From: Promethearchaeota archaeon
GTDB taxonomy: Archaea > Asgardarchaeota > Lokiarchaeia > Sigynarchaeales > SOKP01
NCBI GenBank assembly: GCA_016839655.1
Contig: JAEOTW010000114.1
Coordinates: 1-10,623, forward strand
Reading direction: 5' to 3'
DNA: 10,623 bases
A program made the position numbers and the translations under genes. Of the stretch, positions 1 through 6,494 are shown piece by piece. Below the pieces are notes generated by a model. The model saw nothing but the letters and a program-made list of their open reading frames with translations, was not told where the DNA came from and made no database searches. Position 1 is the stretch's first letter. The number at the start of each line of letters is the position of its first letter.

Positions 1-25
1 ATAAGTTACTTAAGAAATTATTATA

Positions 26-48
26 TATATTTCAATAACTGAAATATA
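26..48. repeat. Inverted repeat upstream of gene 1 (possible operator)
   Basis: Two perfect 9-bp arms, TATATTTCA at 26-34 and TGAAATATA at 40-48, flank the 5-nt spacer ATAAC. The left arm overlaps the TATA-like run TTATATATAT (21-30), about 50 nt before the start at 75. A regulator binding here could block the basal promoter of the two-gene operon. The function is inferred, and AT-rich DNA produces such repeats by chance fairly readily. Confidence 0.4.
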
Positions 49-59
49 ATAAACTATTC

Positions 60-66
60 AAGAGGA
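60..66 (+). promoter_or_regulatory. Shine-Dalgarno for gene 1
   Basis: AAGAGGA lies 8 nt before the TTG codon at 75 and matches the archaeal anti-Shine-Dalgarno through GAGG. It decides the use of a TTG start, because no ATG or GTG lies between it and the upstream in-frame stop at 36-38. The identical heptamer precedes gene 2. Confidence 0.7.
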
Positions 67-74
67 ATCTAAAA

Positions 75-1328
75 TTGATCCAAGGAATTTTAACATTTCA
101 GTTCAAAATCAATCAAAAAGAAACGGGAGAAATTGAACCGGAATTTGAGCCAATTCAATTAGTATTCCGGGAAGATAAATATGATGAAGAAGATTTTTCA
201 GAATTACTAGCTGAAAATGATATTTTCGCGATTTTTTATCAACATACTACTGGTCTTTTCGGAGTCAAATATAGTTATAGTAATTTTTATGAGGGAAGAT
301 TAAAAGAAACTCCATATCAAGTAGTTTCATATTTCAAACAAGTAGCAGATGGAACACAGTACTTAGCAATATCTGTTTTTGAGTTGGATGATGAAATTGG
401 AATTTTTGAAGACTTAATAAAAGAAATGGGGAATCGATTAGATGTAATATTTGATAAATTAACAAGAGCACGAAATTCGAAACAACTTTCTTTAATTGAA
501 AACATTAATATAAGATTAAAAAATGAAATTAAATTCACAATTTTTCAAGTTGATAGATTATCTAATTTAGATAAGCTTCAAAAAGCGGCTTTGATCTATA
601 ATAGTGAAGAACGCTTAAAAATATTGGAATTCTTACGTGAAGCTCCAATATCGAAAAAGGATATGAAAAGCCTCTTAGAAAAAATGACTTCTAATATAAA
701 TGTTGATATTTTGCTTCAACCATTTTTAGAGTTAAATATTATTCGAAGAGATTGGATAAAAGGCGAAAAAAATAAAAAAACAGGAGAGATATCACATCAA
801 GGAGAATATTTATTCCTTGTTAAGGATATATTACTTGCTCGCATTCCAAACGAAAATCTATTAAACCACTTTAAAGAAACTAAAAATGAATTATTACCTA
901 TCTATAAACAAAAAGTCATTGACTTTTTTGCAAACTACGATCCTTATACCGAAACTATTGAGGGAACGAGGAAATTAGCCTCAATTCTTTTAAATCCAGA
1001 CGTGTACGATTTTTTCGTATTAATGAGACATAACCATTACCCACTGGACAAAATACCAAAGATTTTTTCTGAATTTGCGGTTACGGAGATTCTATTAGAC
1101 GACTTGAAAAAGCTAAATATTATCACAGAAGTTATAGATGACAACGAGAGGAAATGGATATGTTTATTGACTGATATAAAACCATTGATAGTATTTCCAG
1201 AATATTTACTTCCTAAAATAAGAGAAGCCTATAAAAACCAAGAAACTGATGGAGCAATAACTTATGAGATTGCTAAGAAAGCGCTTAGCTTGCTAGAAAT
1301 AACATATCCTGAAAAAGTAACTTTTTGA
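75..1328 (+). CDS. Predicted longin-like and double winged-helix protein, function unknown
   Basis: A 417-residue soluble protein that I cannot assign to a named family. Residues 1-125 look like an alpha/beta domain: alternating hydrophobic strands (GILTFQF, FAIFYQ, LFGVKYS, QYLAISVFEL), then a helix EDLIKEMGNRLDVIFDKL. This order fits a longin/roadblock-type fold, but that is inferred from pattern only. A helix at about 130-165 leads to a probable winged helix at about 170-255 (NSEERLKILEFLREAPISKKDM, then a wing with Lys/Gly-rich GEKNKKTGE). A second lies at about 300-375 (TRKLASILLNPDVYDFFVLM, EILLDDLKKLNIITEV). No signal peptide or membrane segment is seen. The TTG start is supported by a Shine-Dalgarno. 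It is probably co-transcribed with the gene 33 nt downstream, so the two products may form a complex. DNA binding and protein scaffolding (as in ESCRT-II-type winged helices) are both possible. Confidence 0.93.
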   Translation: MIQGILTFQFKINQKETGEIEPEFEPIQLVFREDKYDEEDFSELLAENDIFAIFYQHTTGLFGVKYSYSNFYEGRLKETPYQVVSYFKQVADGTQYLAISVFELDDEIGIFEDLIKEMGNRLDVIFDKLTRARNSKQLSLIENINIRLKNEIKFTIFQVDRLSNLDKLQKAALIYNSEERLKILEFLREAPISKKDMKSLLEKMTSNINVDILLQPFLELNIIRRDWIKGEKNKKTGEISHQGEYLFLVKDILLARIPNENLLNHFKETKNELLPIYKQKVIDFFANYDPYTETIEGTRKLASILLNPDVYDFFVLMRHNHYPLDKIPKIFSEFAVTEILLDDLKKLNIITEVIDDNERKWICLLTDIKPLIVFPEYLLPKIREAYKNQETDGAITYEIAKKALSLLEITYPEKVTF

Positions 1329-1342
1329 TATTAATAAATTAT

Positions 1343-1349
1343 AAGAGGA
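1343..1349 (+). promoter_or_regulatory. Shine-Dalgarno for gene 2
   Basis: AAGAGGA, identical to the site before gene 1, lies 12 nt before the ATG at 1362. The next in-frame ATG (codon 3, 1368) is 18 nt away and less well placed, so 1362 is preferred. A nearer ATG at 1349 is out of frame. Confidence 0.65.
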
Positions 1350-1361
1350 TGATTAGAAAAA

Positions 1362-3563
1362 ATGTATATGTTTAAGGATAAAGATGTAGTAGAGGTTCCA
1401 ATTACATGTAAAATATGCCTAAAAGAGATTAAATTTTCAATTTCAGTAGATGAGTATAAAGAAATCAAAAAGTTTCCGATTAGAAAGGAAGAAGTCCATG
1501 GAGATCCACCTCATAAAATAATCGCCTTTTTAAACCAATATTTAGAGGTTGAGAACTTTGAAATAAAGGATGTGATAGAAAAGGTTGAAGACGTCTCTTA
1601 TTCGAAAGAGTTAACAAAACAAGTATTAAGTGAAATTGATTTATCAGATGAGGAAATTGATCTCTATTTTCGTACTACAGGTAGAGAAGCTGTATCTATT
1701 GGTGAAATGTCAATTTTAATAAATAAATCTAAAGAAGATTGCAAAAAAATCGCAGAAAAATTTGTCGAGAAGGGGTTGTTTAAAGAAATAGTCGGTGCTA
1801 CACCTCATTATCAAGCCTTACCTCCTTATGCTGCTTTAATAGCTCAATTGCAGAAATTCTATAAATATATTTCAGACATTAAATCAAAAATACCAAAACA
1901 GCTAGACGTATCCTTTACTAAACTCGAATCAGAAGCAGAAGGAATGGAAAAATTAAAGGATTCAAGTGAAGTAATGACGGGATTAAAAGAAAAAATGCTT
2001 TCTCAAATTCAGGCTCAAAAGAAAGAATTTGATAGTACTATCTCAGCAATAGATCAGATCAGAACGATTTCAGATGATATATCTCAACTTGGTGACATTT
2101 CACAAAGCCTTACTGATGATCAACTGAGTTCTTTATCAAAACAATTTGAAAATCTTAATGTAAGAACATCTCAAATAATCAAAAGTCAAGTTGATGATCT
2201 TAGAAATCAATTTGGTGATATTAAGAATACAATCACAGACAATTTACAGAAACTACGTTTAGGTGTCATTCAGCAAGCGGTAGGAGATGTTATTGATAAA
2301 GTTATTGCTACTCGTTTAAAAGACATTACTGATAATTTAAATGTACAGTTAAGTGTAAGTCAAACTGTTTTTGCAGATGAGTTGAAAAAAGCAACTACAG
2401 GGTTAAATACAGAGGTCATATCTAAATTAAAAGATTCACTTCAAGATGCTGTTAAAAATATAGATTCAATTGCTTCAAAATCGGGAGAAGATAAAGATAA
2501 AATATTTTCAGATTTATCAGAAAATTTCAATAAGGCAGTAAAATTAGCAGAGCAAAGAATCGATGGTCTTTCGGGAGGTATTTTTGAATCCTTTGGGAAC
2601 ATAAAAGATATTTTCGGAAAAGGAATTGTAGATACTTTAGATAATACATTATCAGACATTATGAATCGATTAGAAGTTAGTGAAATTACTACTAGAGAAT
2701 TCTGGGAGCAAGCTAAAGGTAAACGAGGTATTACTATGAAAGATATCTGGTTTATCCGTTCTCCAGAAGCAGCTAGGGCTCATATTAACGATGAAATTTC
2801 GAAAGCTAAGATGAGGGTATTAGTGGTTGCTCCAAATCTTTCCGATATTGATATTGAAGCAATAAAAGCACGACCATCTCGAATAAATTTTAGGGTTGCT
2901 ACATATATTGATCCTACTATACCTGAACATGAAGCAATTATGAGAGAAATGGATAAGATGGATAACGTAGACTATAGAAATAGAAGTCTACAGAACTTAT
3001 GGGGTATAAATAAAGATTACGAAGAAGTTATACTATGCGTTCTTTCTAAAACAGAATTCAGAGGAGAATATGTGACTGAAATCGCAGGAATTGGAAGTAT
3101 TATTGAAGAACACATCAAAATTTTCGTTCCAATACTAGAAGACGCTTGGGTAGGAGCAAGAAAGGAAATCATGCGTACAATTAAAAAACCAGTATTAGAA
3201 GAACCATTAAGAGAAGAACCTTTACGTGAAGAACCTTTTGTTTCTACTCCCGCTATAACTATCCCTCCGGCAGAGGAAGCTCCAGAAGAGGAAAAAGTCA
3301 CTGAAGCACCTAAATCTACAGTATTATCGAATAAATTCGATGAAATTATCAATAGTCTTGATAATATGACTGGAACCGAAATATCTTTAGCATTAGAACG
3401 ATTTCAAAACGAATATGTAAAGATTGAAGGTTACAATAGCGTTTTAAAAAATGTTCATAATATGAGTACAGAATTAAAGAGTAATCCAGAAAAATTGAGT
3501 CGCCCTGAAAAAGATGAATTAAAACTCTCCATGAAAATTTGGAGACAAAAGCTCAACCTTTAA
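1362..3563 (+). CDS. Winged-helix, long coiled-coil, TrmB/PLD-like domain protein
   Basis: A 733-residue protein of modular build. Residues 10-75 hold one CxxC (C16, C19) followed by HGDPPH (H46, H51), a possible zinc site. Residues 85-155 read as a TrmB-like winged helix (LSDEEIDLYFRTTGREAVSI, then CKKIAEKFVEKGLFKEI). Residues 160-435 are almost continuous amphipathic helix rich in Gln, Asp, Ser and Lys, with almost no proline after residue 180: a long coiled coil. Residues 440-600 resemble the C-terminal effector domain of TrmB regulators, which has a PLD-like fold (MKDIWFIRSPEAARAHINDE, AKMRVLVVAPNL, WVGARKEIM). No phospholipase D HxK motif is present, so catalysis is unlikely. A Pro/Glu linker (608-650) with EEPLR repeats joins a helical tail (655-733). 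There is no membrane segment. The domain calls are by eye. A TrmB-derived regulator would not normally carry such a coiled coil, so a structural or scaffolding role with its operon partner is plausible. Confidence 0.95.
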   Translation: MYMFKDKDVVEVPITCKICLKEIKFSISVDEYKEIKKFPIRKEEVHGDPPHKIIAFLNQYLEVENFEIKDVIEKVEDVSYSKELTKQVLSEIDLSDEEIDLYFRTTGREAVSIGEMSILINKSKEDCKKIAEKFVEKGLFKEIVGATPHYQALPPYAALIAQLQKFYKYISDIKSKIPKQLDVSFTKLESEAEGMEKLKDSSEVMTGLKEKMLSQIQAQKKEFDSTISAIDQIRTISDDISQLGDISQSLTDDQLSSLSKQFENLNVRTSQIIKSQVDDLRNQFGDIKNTITDNLQKLRLGVIQQAVGDVIDKVIATRLKDITDNLNVQLSVSQTVFADELKKATTGLNTEVISKLKDSLQDAVKNIDSIASKSGEDKDKIFSDLSENFNKAVKLAEQRIDGLSGGIFESFGNIKDIFGKGIVDTLDNTLSDIMNRLEVSEITTREFWEQAKGKRGITMKDIWFIRSPEAARAHINDEISKAKMRVLVVAPNLSDIDIEAIKARPSRINFRVATYIDPTIPEHEAIMREMDKMDNVDYRNRSLQNLWGINKDYEEVILCVLSKTEFRGEYVTEIAGIGSIIEEHIKIFVPILEDAWVGARKEIMRTIKKPVLEEPLREEPLREEPFVSTPAITIPPAEEAPEEEKVTEAPKSTVLSNKFDEIINSLDNMTGTEISLALERFQNEYVKIEGYNSVLKNVHNMSTELKSNPEKLSRPEKDELKLSMKIWRQKLNL
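3198..3239 (+). repeat. Degenerate 15-bp tandem repeat in the gene 2 linker
   Basis: Nearly three copies of a 15-bp unit encode EEPLR, EEPLR and EEPFV (residues 613-627). Third-position changes between copies show that the repeat is not brand new. It begins a Pro/Glu-rich acidic linker between the TrmB-like domain and the helical tail, likely a flexible spacer. Confidence 0.7.
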
Positions 3564-3570
3564 TTGTCTA

Positions 3571-3587
3571 TTTTTTTTTCAATTTTT
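3571..3587 (+). terminator. T-tract terminator of the two-gene operon
   Basis: Nine consecutive T (3571-3579), then a second run of five T (3583-3587), begin 7 nt after the TAA stop of gene 2 (3561-3563). No GC-rich hairpin precedes them, as expected for archaeal U-tract termination. Confidence 0.6.
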
Positions 3588-3610
3588 AATTAAAAGAATA
3601 TTAACTGTTT

Positions 3611-3627
3611 TTTATAATAATATACTT
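3611..3627 (+). promoter_or_regulatory. Probable TATA promoter of the MBL hydrolase gene
   Basis: TTTATAATAATATACTT lies about 30-40 nt upstream of the ATG at 3655. The stretch directly before that ATG is T-rich without any Shine-Dalgarno, which fits a leaderless or very short-leader transcript. The position is approximate in such AT-rich DNA. Confidence 0.4.
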
Positions 3628-3654
3628 CTTATTGTTAAATTAATTATTTTTTTT

Positions 3655-4677
3655 ATGGAAAAAGAGGTTATTACTCTTAAATCGGGAAAGGTCAATGAAT
3701 ACCTCCATCATATTGACGTTAAAGCTTATGGATCCACTAGAATACTTTCTGTTTTCTTGGGAGAATTCGATAATGGATCTGTTTTATTAGATTGTGGATC
3801 ATCATTGAATGTAAAAAATTTGCTAAGATATATAAAAAAGAATAATATTTCTTTATCATCTTTTAAATATCTAATACCTTCACATCATCATTTTGATCAT
3901 AATGGTGGAATGTGGAAAGTATATGAGGAATTAAAAAAGCATAATCCCAATATTAAGATTCTTACAAATACTTTAACAAAAAGCTTATTAAATGATTATA
4001 AAAATCACTTGAATAGAGGGAAGAGTACTTATGGTAATTTTGTAGGAGAAATGAAACCTATAGAAGAATCAGCATTTGAAATAATTGAACCTAGTGTAAA
4101 TTTTAACCCTGATCCTAATAAGTTAGATGTGATTGATAAGTTTAGTGTTAATGGAACGGAAATAAAACTTGGAATACTTAGAACTCCTGGACACACACCA
4201 GATCACCAATCTCCTCTTTTCATTAACCAAAATTCAATTGATTTTATTTTCTTAGGAGAAGCAGCTGGGACATTATATCATGATACAAAACTATTAACAA
4301 TGCCTACATCGATGCCAATTTATTATAAACATGAAGATTATATGAAATCTATTAAGAATTTAATGCAATTGGAACCATTAATGGTGGGCTATGGCCATTT
4401 TGGAATAGTAAATGGCAAGAATAATGTTCAAATCATTCTATCTGAACATGAAGCTTTTATAGAGAAATTTAAATCCTTAATTATAAAATACTATTCTGAG
4501 AACCCAAAAACAAAATACGTCCTTGATAGGGTCTTACCAGAATTAGTACCTAGAACTGACTTTTTTATTGATGATAATCCTATTTTTTCCAAAATAGTTC
4601 TGGCGATTGTCTATGGTATGATGGTCTCTTTAGGATATCGTTCAATCCCTAAAGAAGAAATGAAATACTTAAACTGA
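3655..4677 (+). CDS. Metallo-beta-lactamase-fold hydrolase
   Basis: A 340-residue cytosolic protein of the metallo-beta-lactamase superfamily. The signature HxHxDH is clear as H77, H79, D81 and H82 in PSHHHFDHNGG. It is followed by the third-motif histidine H180 (TPGHTPDH) and a late histidine H248 (GYGHFG). The usual metal-bridging Asp of the GD motif appears to be Glu (E202, FLGEAAG), which might change metal preference. Residues 40-50 (GSVLLDCGSS) give the conserved Asp-containing strand before the metal site. Residues 260-340 form a helical C-terminal extension, perhaps similar to the winged-helix cap of LACTB2-like members. Substrate cannot be read from the sequence; family members hydrolyse thioesters, lactones, phosphodiesters and beta-lactams. 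The ATG start has no Shine-Dalgarno and is probably leaderless. The gene stands alone, 91 nt after the preceding operon and 86 nt before the next gene. Confidence 0.95.
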   Translation: MEKEVITLKSGKVNEYLHHIDVKAYGSTRILSVFLGEFDNGSVLLDCGSSLNVKNLLRYIKKNNISLSSFKYLIPSHHHFDHNGGMWKVYEELKKHNPNIKILTNTLTKSLLNDYKNHLNRGKSTYGNFVGEMKPIEESAFEIIEPSVNFNPDPNKLDVIDKFSVNGTEIKLGILRTPGHTPDHQSPLFINQNSIDFIFLGEAAGTLYHDTKLLTMPTSMPIYYKHEDYMKSIKNLMQLEPLMVGYGHFGIVNGKNNVQIILSEHEAFIEKFKSLIIKYYSENPKTKYVLDRVLPELVPRTDFFIDDNPIFSKIVLAIVYGMMVSLGYRSIPKEEMKYLN

Positions 4678-4735
4678 AGCTCTTCTCACTCCATGAAAAT
4701 ATCAAAATAAATCTATAATTCCTTCCAAAAACTTC

Positions 4736-4745
4736 TAATTTATTG
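4736..4745 (+). promoter_or_regulatory. Possible TATA element of the FAD reductase gene
   Basis: TAATTTATTG is centred about 24 nt before the ATG at 4764, the spacing expected if transcription starts at or next to the start codon. No Shine-Dalgarno lies between. The match to consensus is weak. Confidence 0.3.
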
Positions 4746-4763
4746 AAATCATAAGATTTTATA

Positions 4764-5969
4764 ATGGATATAGATATTGATAGTTTCGATGTTTGCATCA
4801 TTGGTGGAAGCATTGCTGGAAATTATTTATGTTATTTATTATCAAAAACAAATTTGAAAATATTAGTTATTGAAGAACATAAAGAAATTGGATATCCGCT
4901 GCAATGTGCTGGTATTGTTTCTCAAAAATTAAGTAAATTAATCGATTTACCGGAAGAAATTATTTTAAATCGTGTAAACTTAGCAAAAATCATCTCTCCT
5001 TCTGGAGAATATATTAAATTATCTGGAGAAGAAAACCCATATATAATAAACAGAATAGCTTTAGATAAGTTATTCTATGAGAAAATAAAAGATCTTGATA
5101 ATATCAGTTATTATTTTGAAGAAAGATTTAAATCCTTCAAATATTTGAATGAAGATGGAAAAAAATTATTACTAATTAAAACCTCTAAAAGAAAAATTAA
5201 AGCTCAAATTTTAATTGGATGCGATGGACCGTTAAGTACAGTTGGAAAAACTTTGGGAGTTAGAAATAAAGTAATTTATGCATCTCAAGTAAGAATTAAA
5301 AATAGATTTAATCAAAATGAGGCTGCAATGTATTTTGACCCAAGATGGAAGGAGTTATTCGGTTGGATCGTCCCTGAAGGAAATAACATTTTCAGAATTG
5401 GCTTAGCTTCTTTACAGCATATTAATCCGAATTTTAAAATTTTCACAAAATCACTTAAACTTAATGAAAGCCAAGTAATTGACAAACAAGGAGGTTTAAT
5501 TCCTTATGGTACAATGAATAAAGTTGCTTTTAATAATGTTTTATTATTAGGGGACTCTGCTTGTCAAGTTAAAGCAACTACAGGAGGAGGCATTATCTTA
5601 TTATTAATAAGTGCAAAATATGCAGCGAGTTGTATAAAAAGTTGTTTTAAAAATAATAACTTTTCAAAAAAAATTATTATAAATAACTATGAAAAGCCTT
5701 GCGCTTCTATAGTTGGAAAACAATTAAAAATGCATTACTTAATTAGAAGTTTTTTAGAAAACTTAACTAGTAAAGATTTTAAAAATCTCTTTAAAATCAT
5801 CAAAACAACTAAAATCGAGCATTTAATCTCTTTTTATGGTGATATGGATTTTCCAAGAGCTTTAGTTTTAAAATTATTAAAGAATCCACTTGTTTTCACC
5901 TTCTTATTAAGGTATTTGCTAAAAAATCCAAAAATCTTCATAAGATTCCTAAAAATCTTAAAATTATGA
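4764..5969 (+). CDS. Geranylgeranyl reductase family FAD-dependent oxidoreductase
   Basis: A 401-residue flavoprotein. The N-terminal Rossmann motif is VCIIGGSIAG (10-19), with the ribose-binding acidic residue at the end of the second strand (E37). Then comes GYPLQCAG (43-50), which corresponds to the Pro-Cys-Gly loop typical of geranylgeranyl reductases. GCDGPLS (152-158) is the middle FAD motif. FGWIVPEG (199-206) lies where the family has its substrate-facing aromatic motif. LLGDSA with downstream TTGGGI (261-277) is the FAD pyrophosphate motif. In archaea such enzymes saturate the geranylgeranyl chains of ether lipids (digeranylgeranylglycerophospholipid reductase) or act on related polyprenoids. 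Length fits the family. The C-terminus (365-401) is Lys- and Leu-rich and could touch the membrane. Archaea often carry several paralogues, so the exact substrate is unsure. It has no Shine-Dalgarno and is likely leaderless. Confidence 0.95.
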   Translation: MDIDIDSFDVCIIGGSIAGNYLCYLLSKTNLKILVIEEHKEIGYPLQCAGIVSQKLSKLIDLPEEIILNRVNLAKIISPSGEYIKLSGEENPYIINRIALDKLFYEKIKDLDNISYYFEERFKSFKYLNEDGKKLLLIKTSKRKIKAQILIGCDGPLSTVGKTLGVRNKVIYASQVRIKNRFNQNEAAMYFDPRWKELFGWIVPEGNNIFRIGLASLQHINPNFKIFTKSLKLNESQVIDKQGGLIPYGTMNKVAFNNVLLLGDSACQVKATTGGGIILLLISAKYAASCIKSCFKNNNFSKKIIINNYEKPCASIVGKQLKMHYLIRSFLENLTSKDFKNLFKIIKTTKIEHLISFYGDMDFPRALVLKLLKNPLVFTFLLRYLLKNPKIFIRFLKILKL

Positions 5970-5979
5970 ATTAAAATAA

Positions 5980-6010
5980 CTCCATATACCAAAAATTTAT
6001 TATTATGGAG
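5980..6010. terminator. Possible bidirectional hairpin between convergent genes
   Basis: CTCCATA (5980-5986) and TATGGAG (6004-6010) are perfect 7-bp arms around a 17-nt AT-rich spacer. The repeat sits where gene 4 (+) and the small membrane protein gene (-) converge, with their stops 33 nt apart. The right arm lies inside the last codons of the - strand gene. It could end transcription from both sides, but the stem is short and no long T-tract follows. Confidence 0.25.
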
Positions 6011-6353
6011 GAATCATTGAGAAAAAAGCTATTTCATTAAATAAAACGTACCAAATTATCATAAATAAAGCTATTACTATTGTAGAAATCAATCCAAAAC
6101 CTTTTACACCTCTAGGAATACCAAGGCCTTCAGCATTATTCCTTTGAATGAAGGCTCTTATCATTGCTACAACATATATTAAAAAGATTATTAGAGCTAC
6201 AATCCATAAAAATAACATAAATAAAGATAAAGTATATACCGGAAAACTGTTTAACCACACCCAAAACCTTATTATTAAATAAGTGGGAATTATTAAATAT
6301 ATTACTGCCGTAAACAAGAATACTATTCCCCATGCAATCCCTTTGAGTGCCAT
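6003..6353 (-). CDS. Small multi-pass membrane protein, function unknown
   Basis: A 116-residue very hydrophobic protein with three likely membrane helices at about residues 7-34, 40-67 and 85-107. A polar loop (about 70-85: IQRNNAEGLGIPRGVKG) separates the second and third. Tryptophans and aromatics mark the helix ends. It has no cysteine and no recognisable family motif, so no function is proposed. I prefer the ATG at 6353: a GGTAA run lies just before it. The frame stays open to a TTG at 6362, which would add three residues but has no Shine-Dalgarno. It lies 141 nt downstream of the longin-GTPase gene on the same strand, so distant co-transcription cannot be excluded. Consistent reading frame, hydrophobic periodicity and clean start and stop support it as real. 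Confidence 0.8.
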   Translation of the reverse strand: MALKGIAWGIVFLFTAVIYLIIPTYLIIRFWVWLNSFPVYTLSLFMLFLWIVALIIFLIYVVAMIRAFIQRNNAEGLGIPRGVKGFGLISTIVIALFMIIWYVLFNEIAFFSMIPP

Positions 6354-6390
6354 TTTTACCAATCTAAATTAATTTTTGTGGGTAATAGTG

Positions 6391-6423
6391 TAAATATTTT
6401 ATTTATTATATTTATAATAATTT
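6391..6423 (-). promoter_or_regulatory. AT-rich promoter region of the small membrane protein gene
   Basis: Read on the - strand, this stretch holds several overlapping TATA-like sequences (TTATAAATATAATAA and AAAATATTTA) 38-70 nt before the ATG at 6353. Which one is used cannot be decided. It fills the first part of the 141-nt gap to the next gene. Confidence 0.3.
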
Positions 6424-6430
6424 AAAAGAT

Positions 6431-6448
6431 TTGCTGGCGGGGTTTTTT
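6431..6448 (+). other. Isolated GC-rich patch followed by six T
   Basis: TTGCTGGCGGGG followed by TTTTTT stands out in a gap that is otherwise almost all A and T. On the + strand the GC block plus T-run looks like a transcript end, but no + strand gene lies immediately upstream. It could stop antisense read-through from 4764-5969 or belong to a small RNA. I see no tRNA or C/D-box structure around it. Confidence 0.3.
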
Positions 6449-6494
6449 AATTATAAAACATTTGATATAGAGCTCTCAATATTACTATGTAACT

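Noticed and set aside
3017..3352. 111-codon open frame on the - strand inside gene 2
   Set aside because: It lies antisense to the well-supported coiled-coil gene, its product is low-complexity Ser-rich, and it has no Shine-Dalgarno. It is a shadow of the acidic linker coding.
3655..4677. Beta-lactamase or antibiotic-resistance label for the MBL protein
   Set aside because: Only the general superfamily metal motif is visible. Nothing in the sequence supports beta-lactam hydrolysis in this archaeal context.
6136..6333. 65-codon - strand frame overlapping the small membrane protein
   Set aside because: It is out of frame with the three-TM protein. That protein has better hydrophobic periodicity and a fitting start, so two overlapping genes are not needed.
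6421..6494. Possible tRNA or C/D-box RNA around the GC patch
   Set aside because: No acceptor stem or T-arm pairing, and no box C plus box D pair could be found around it.
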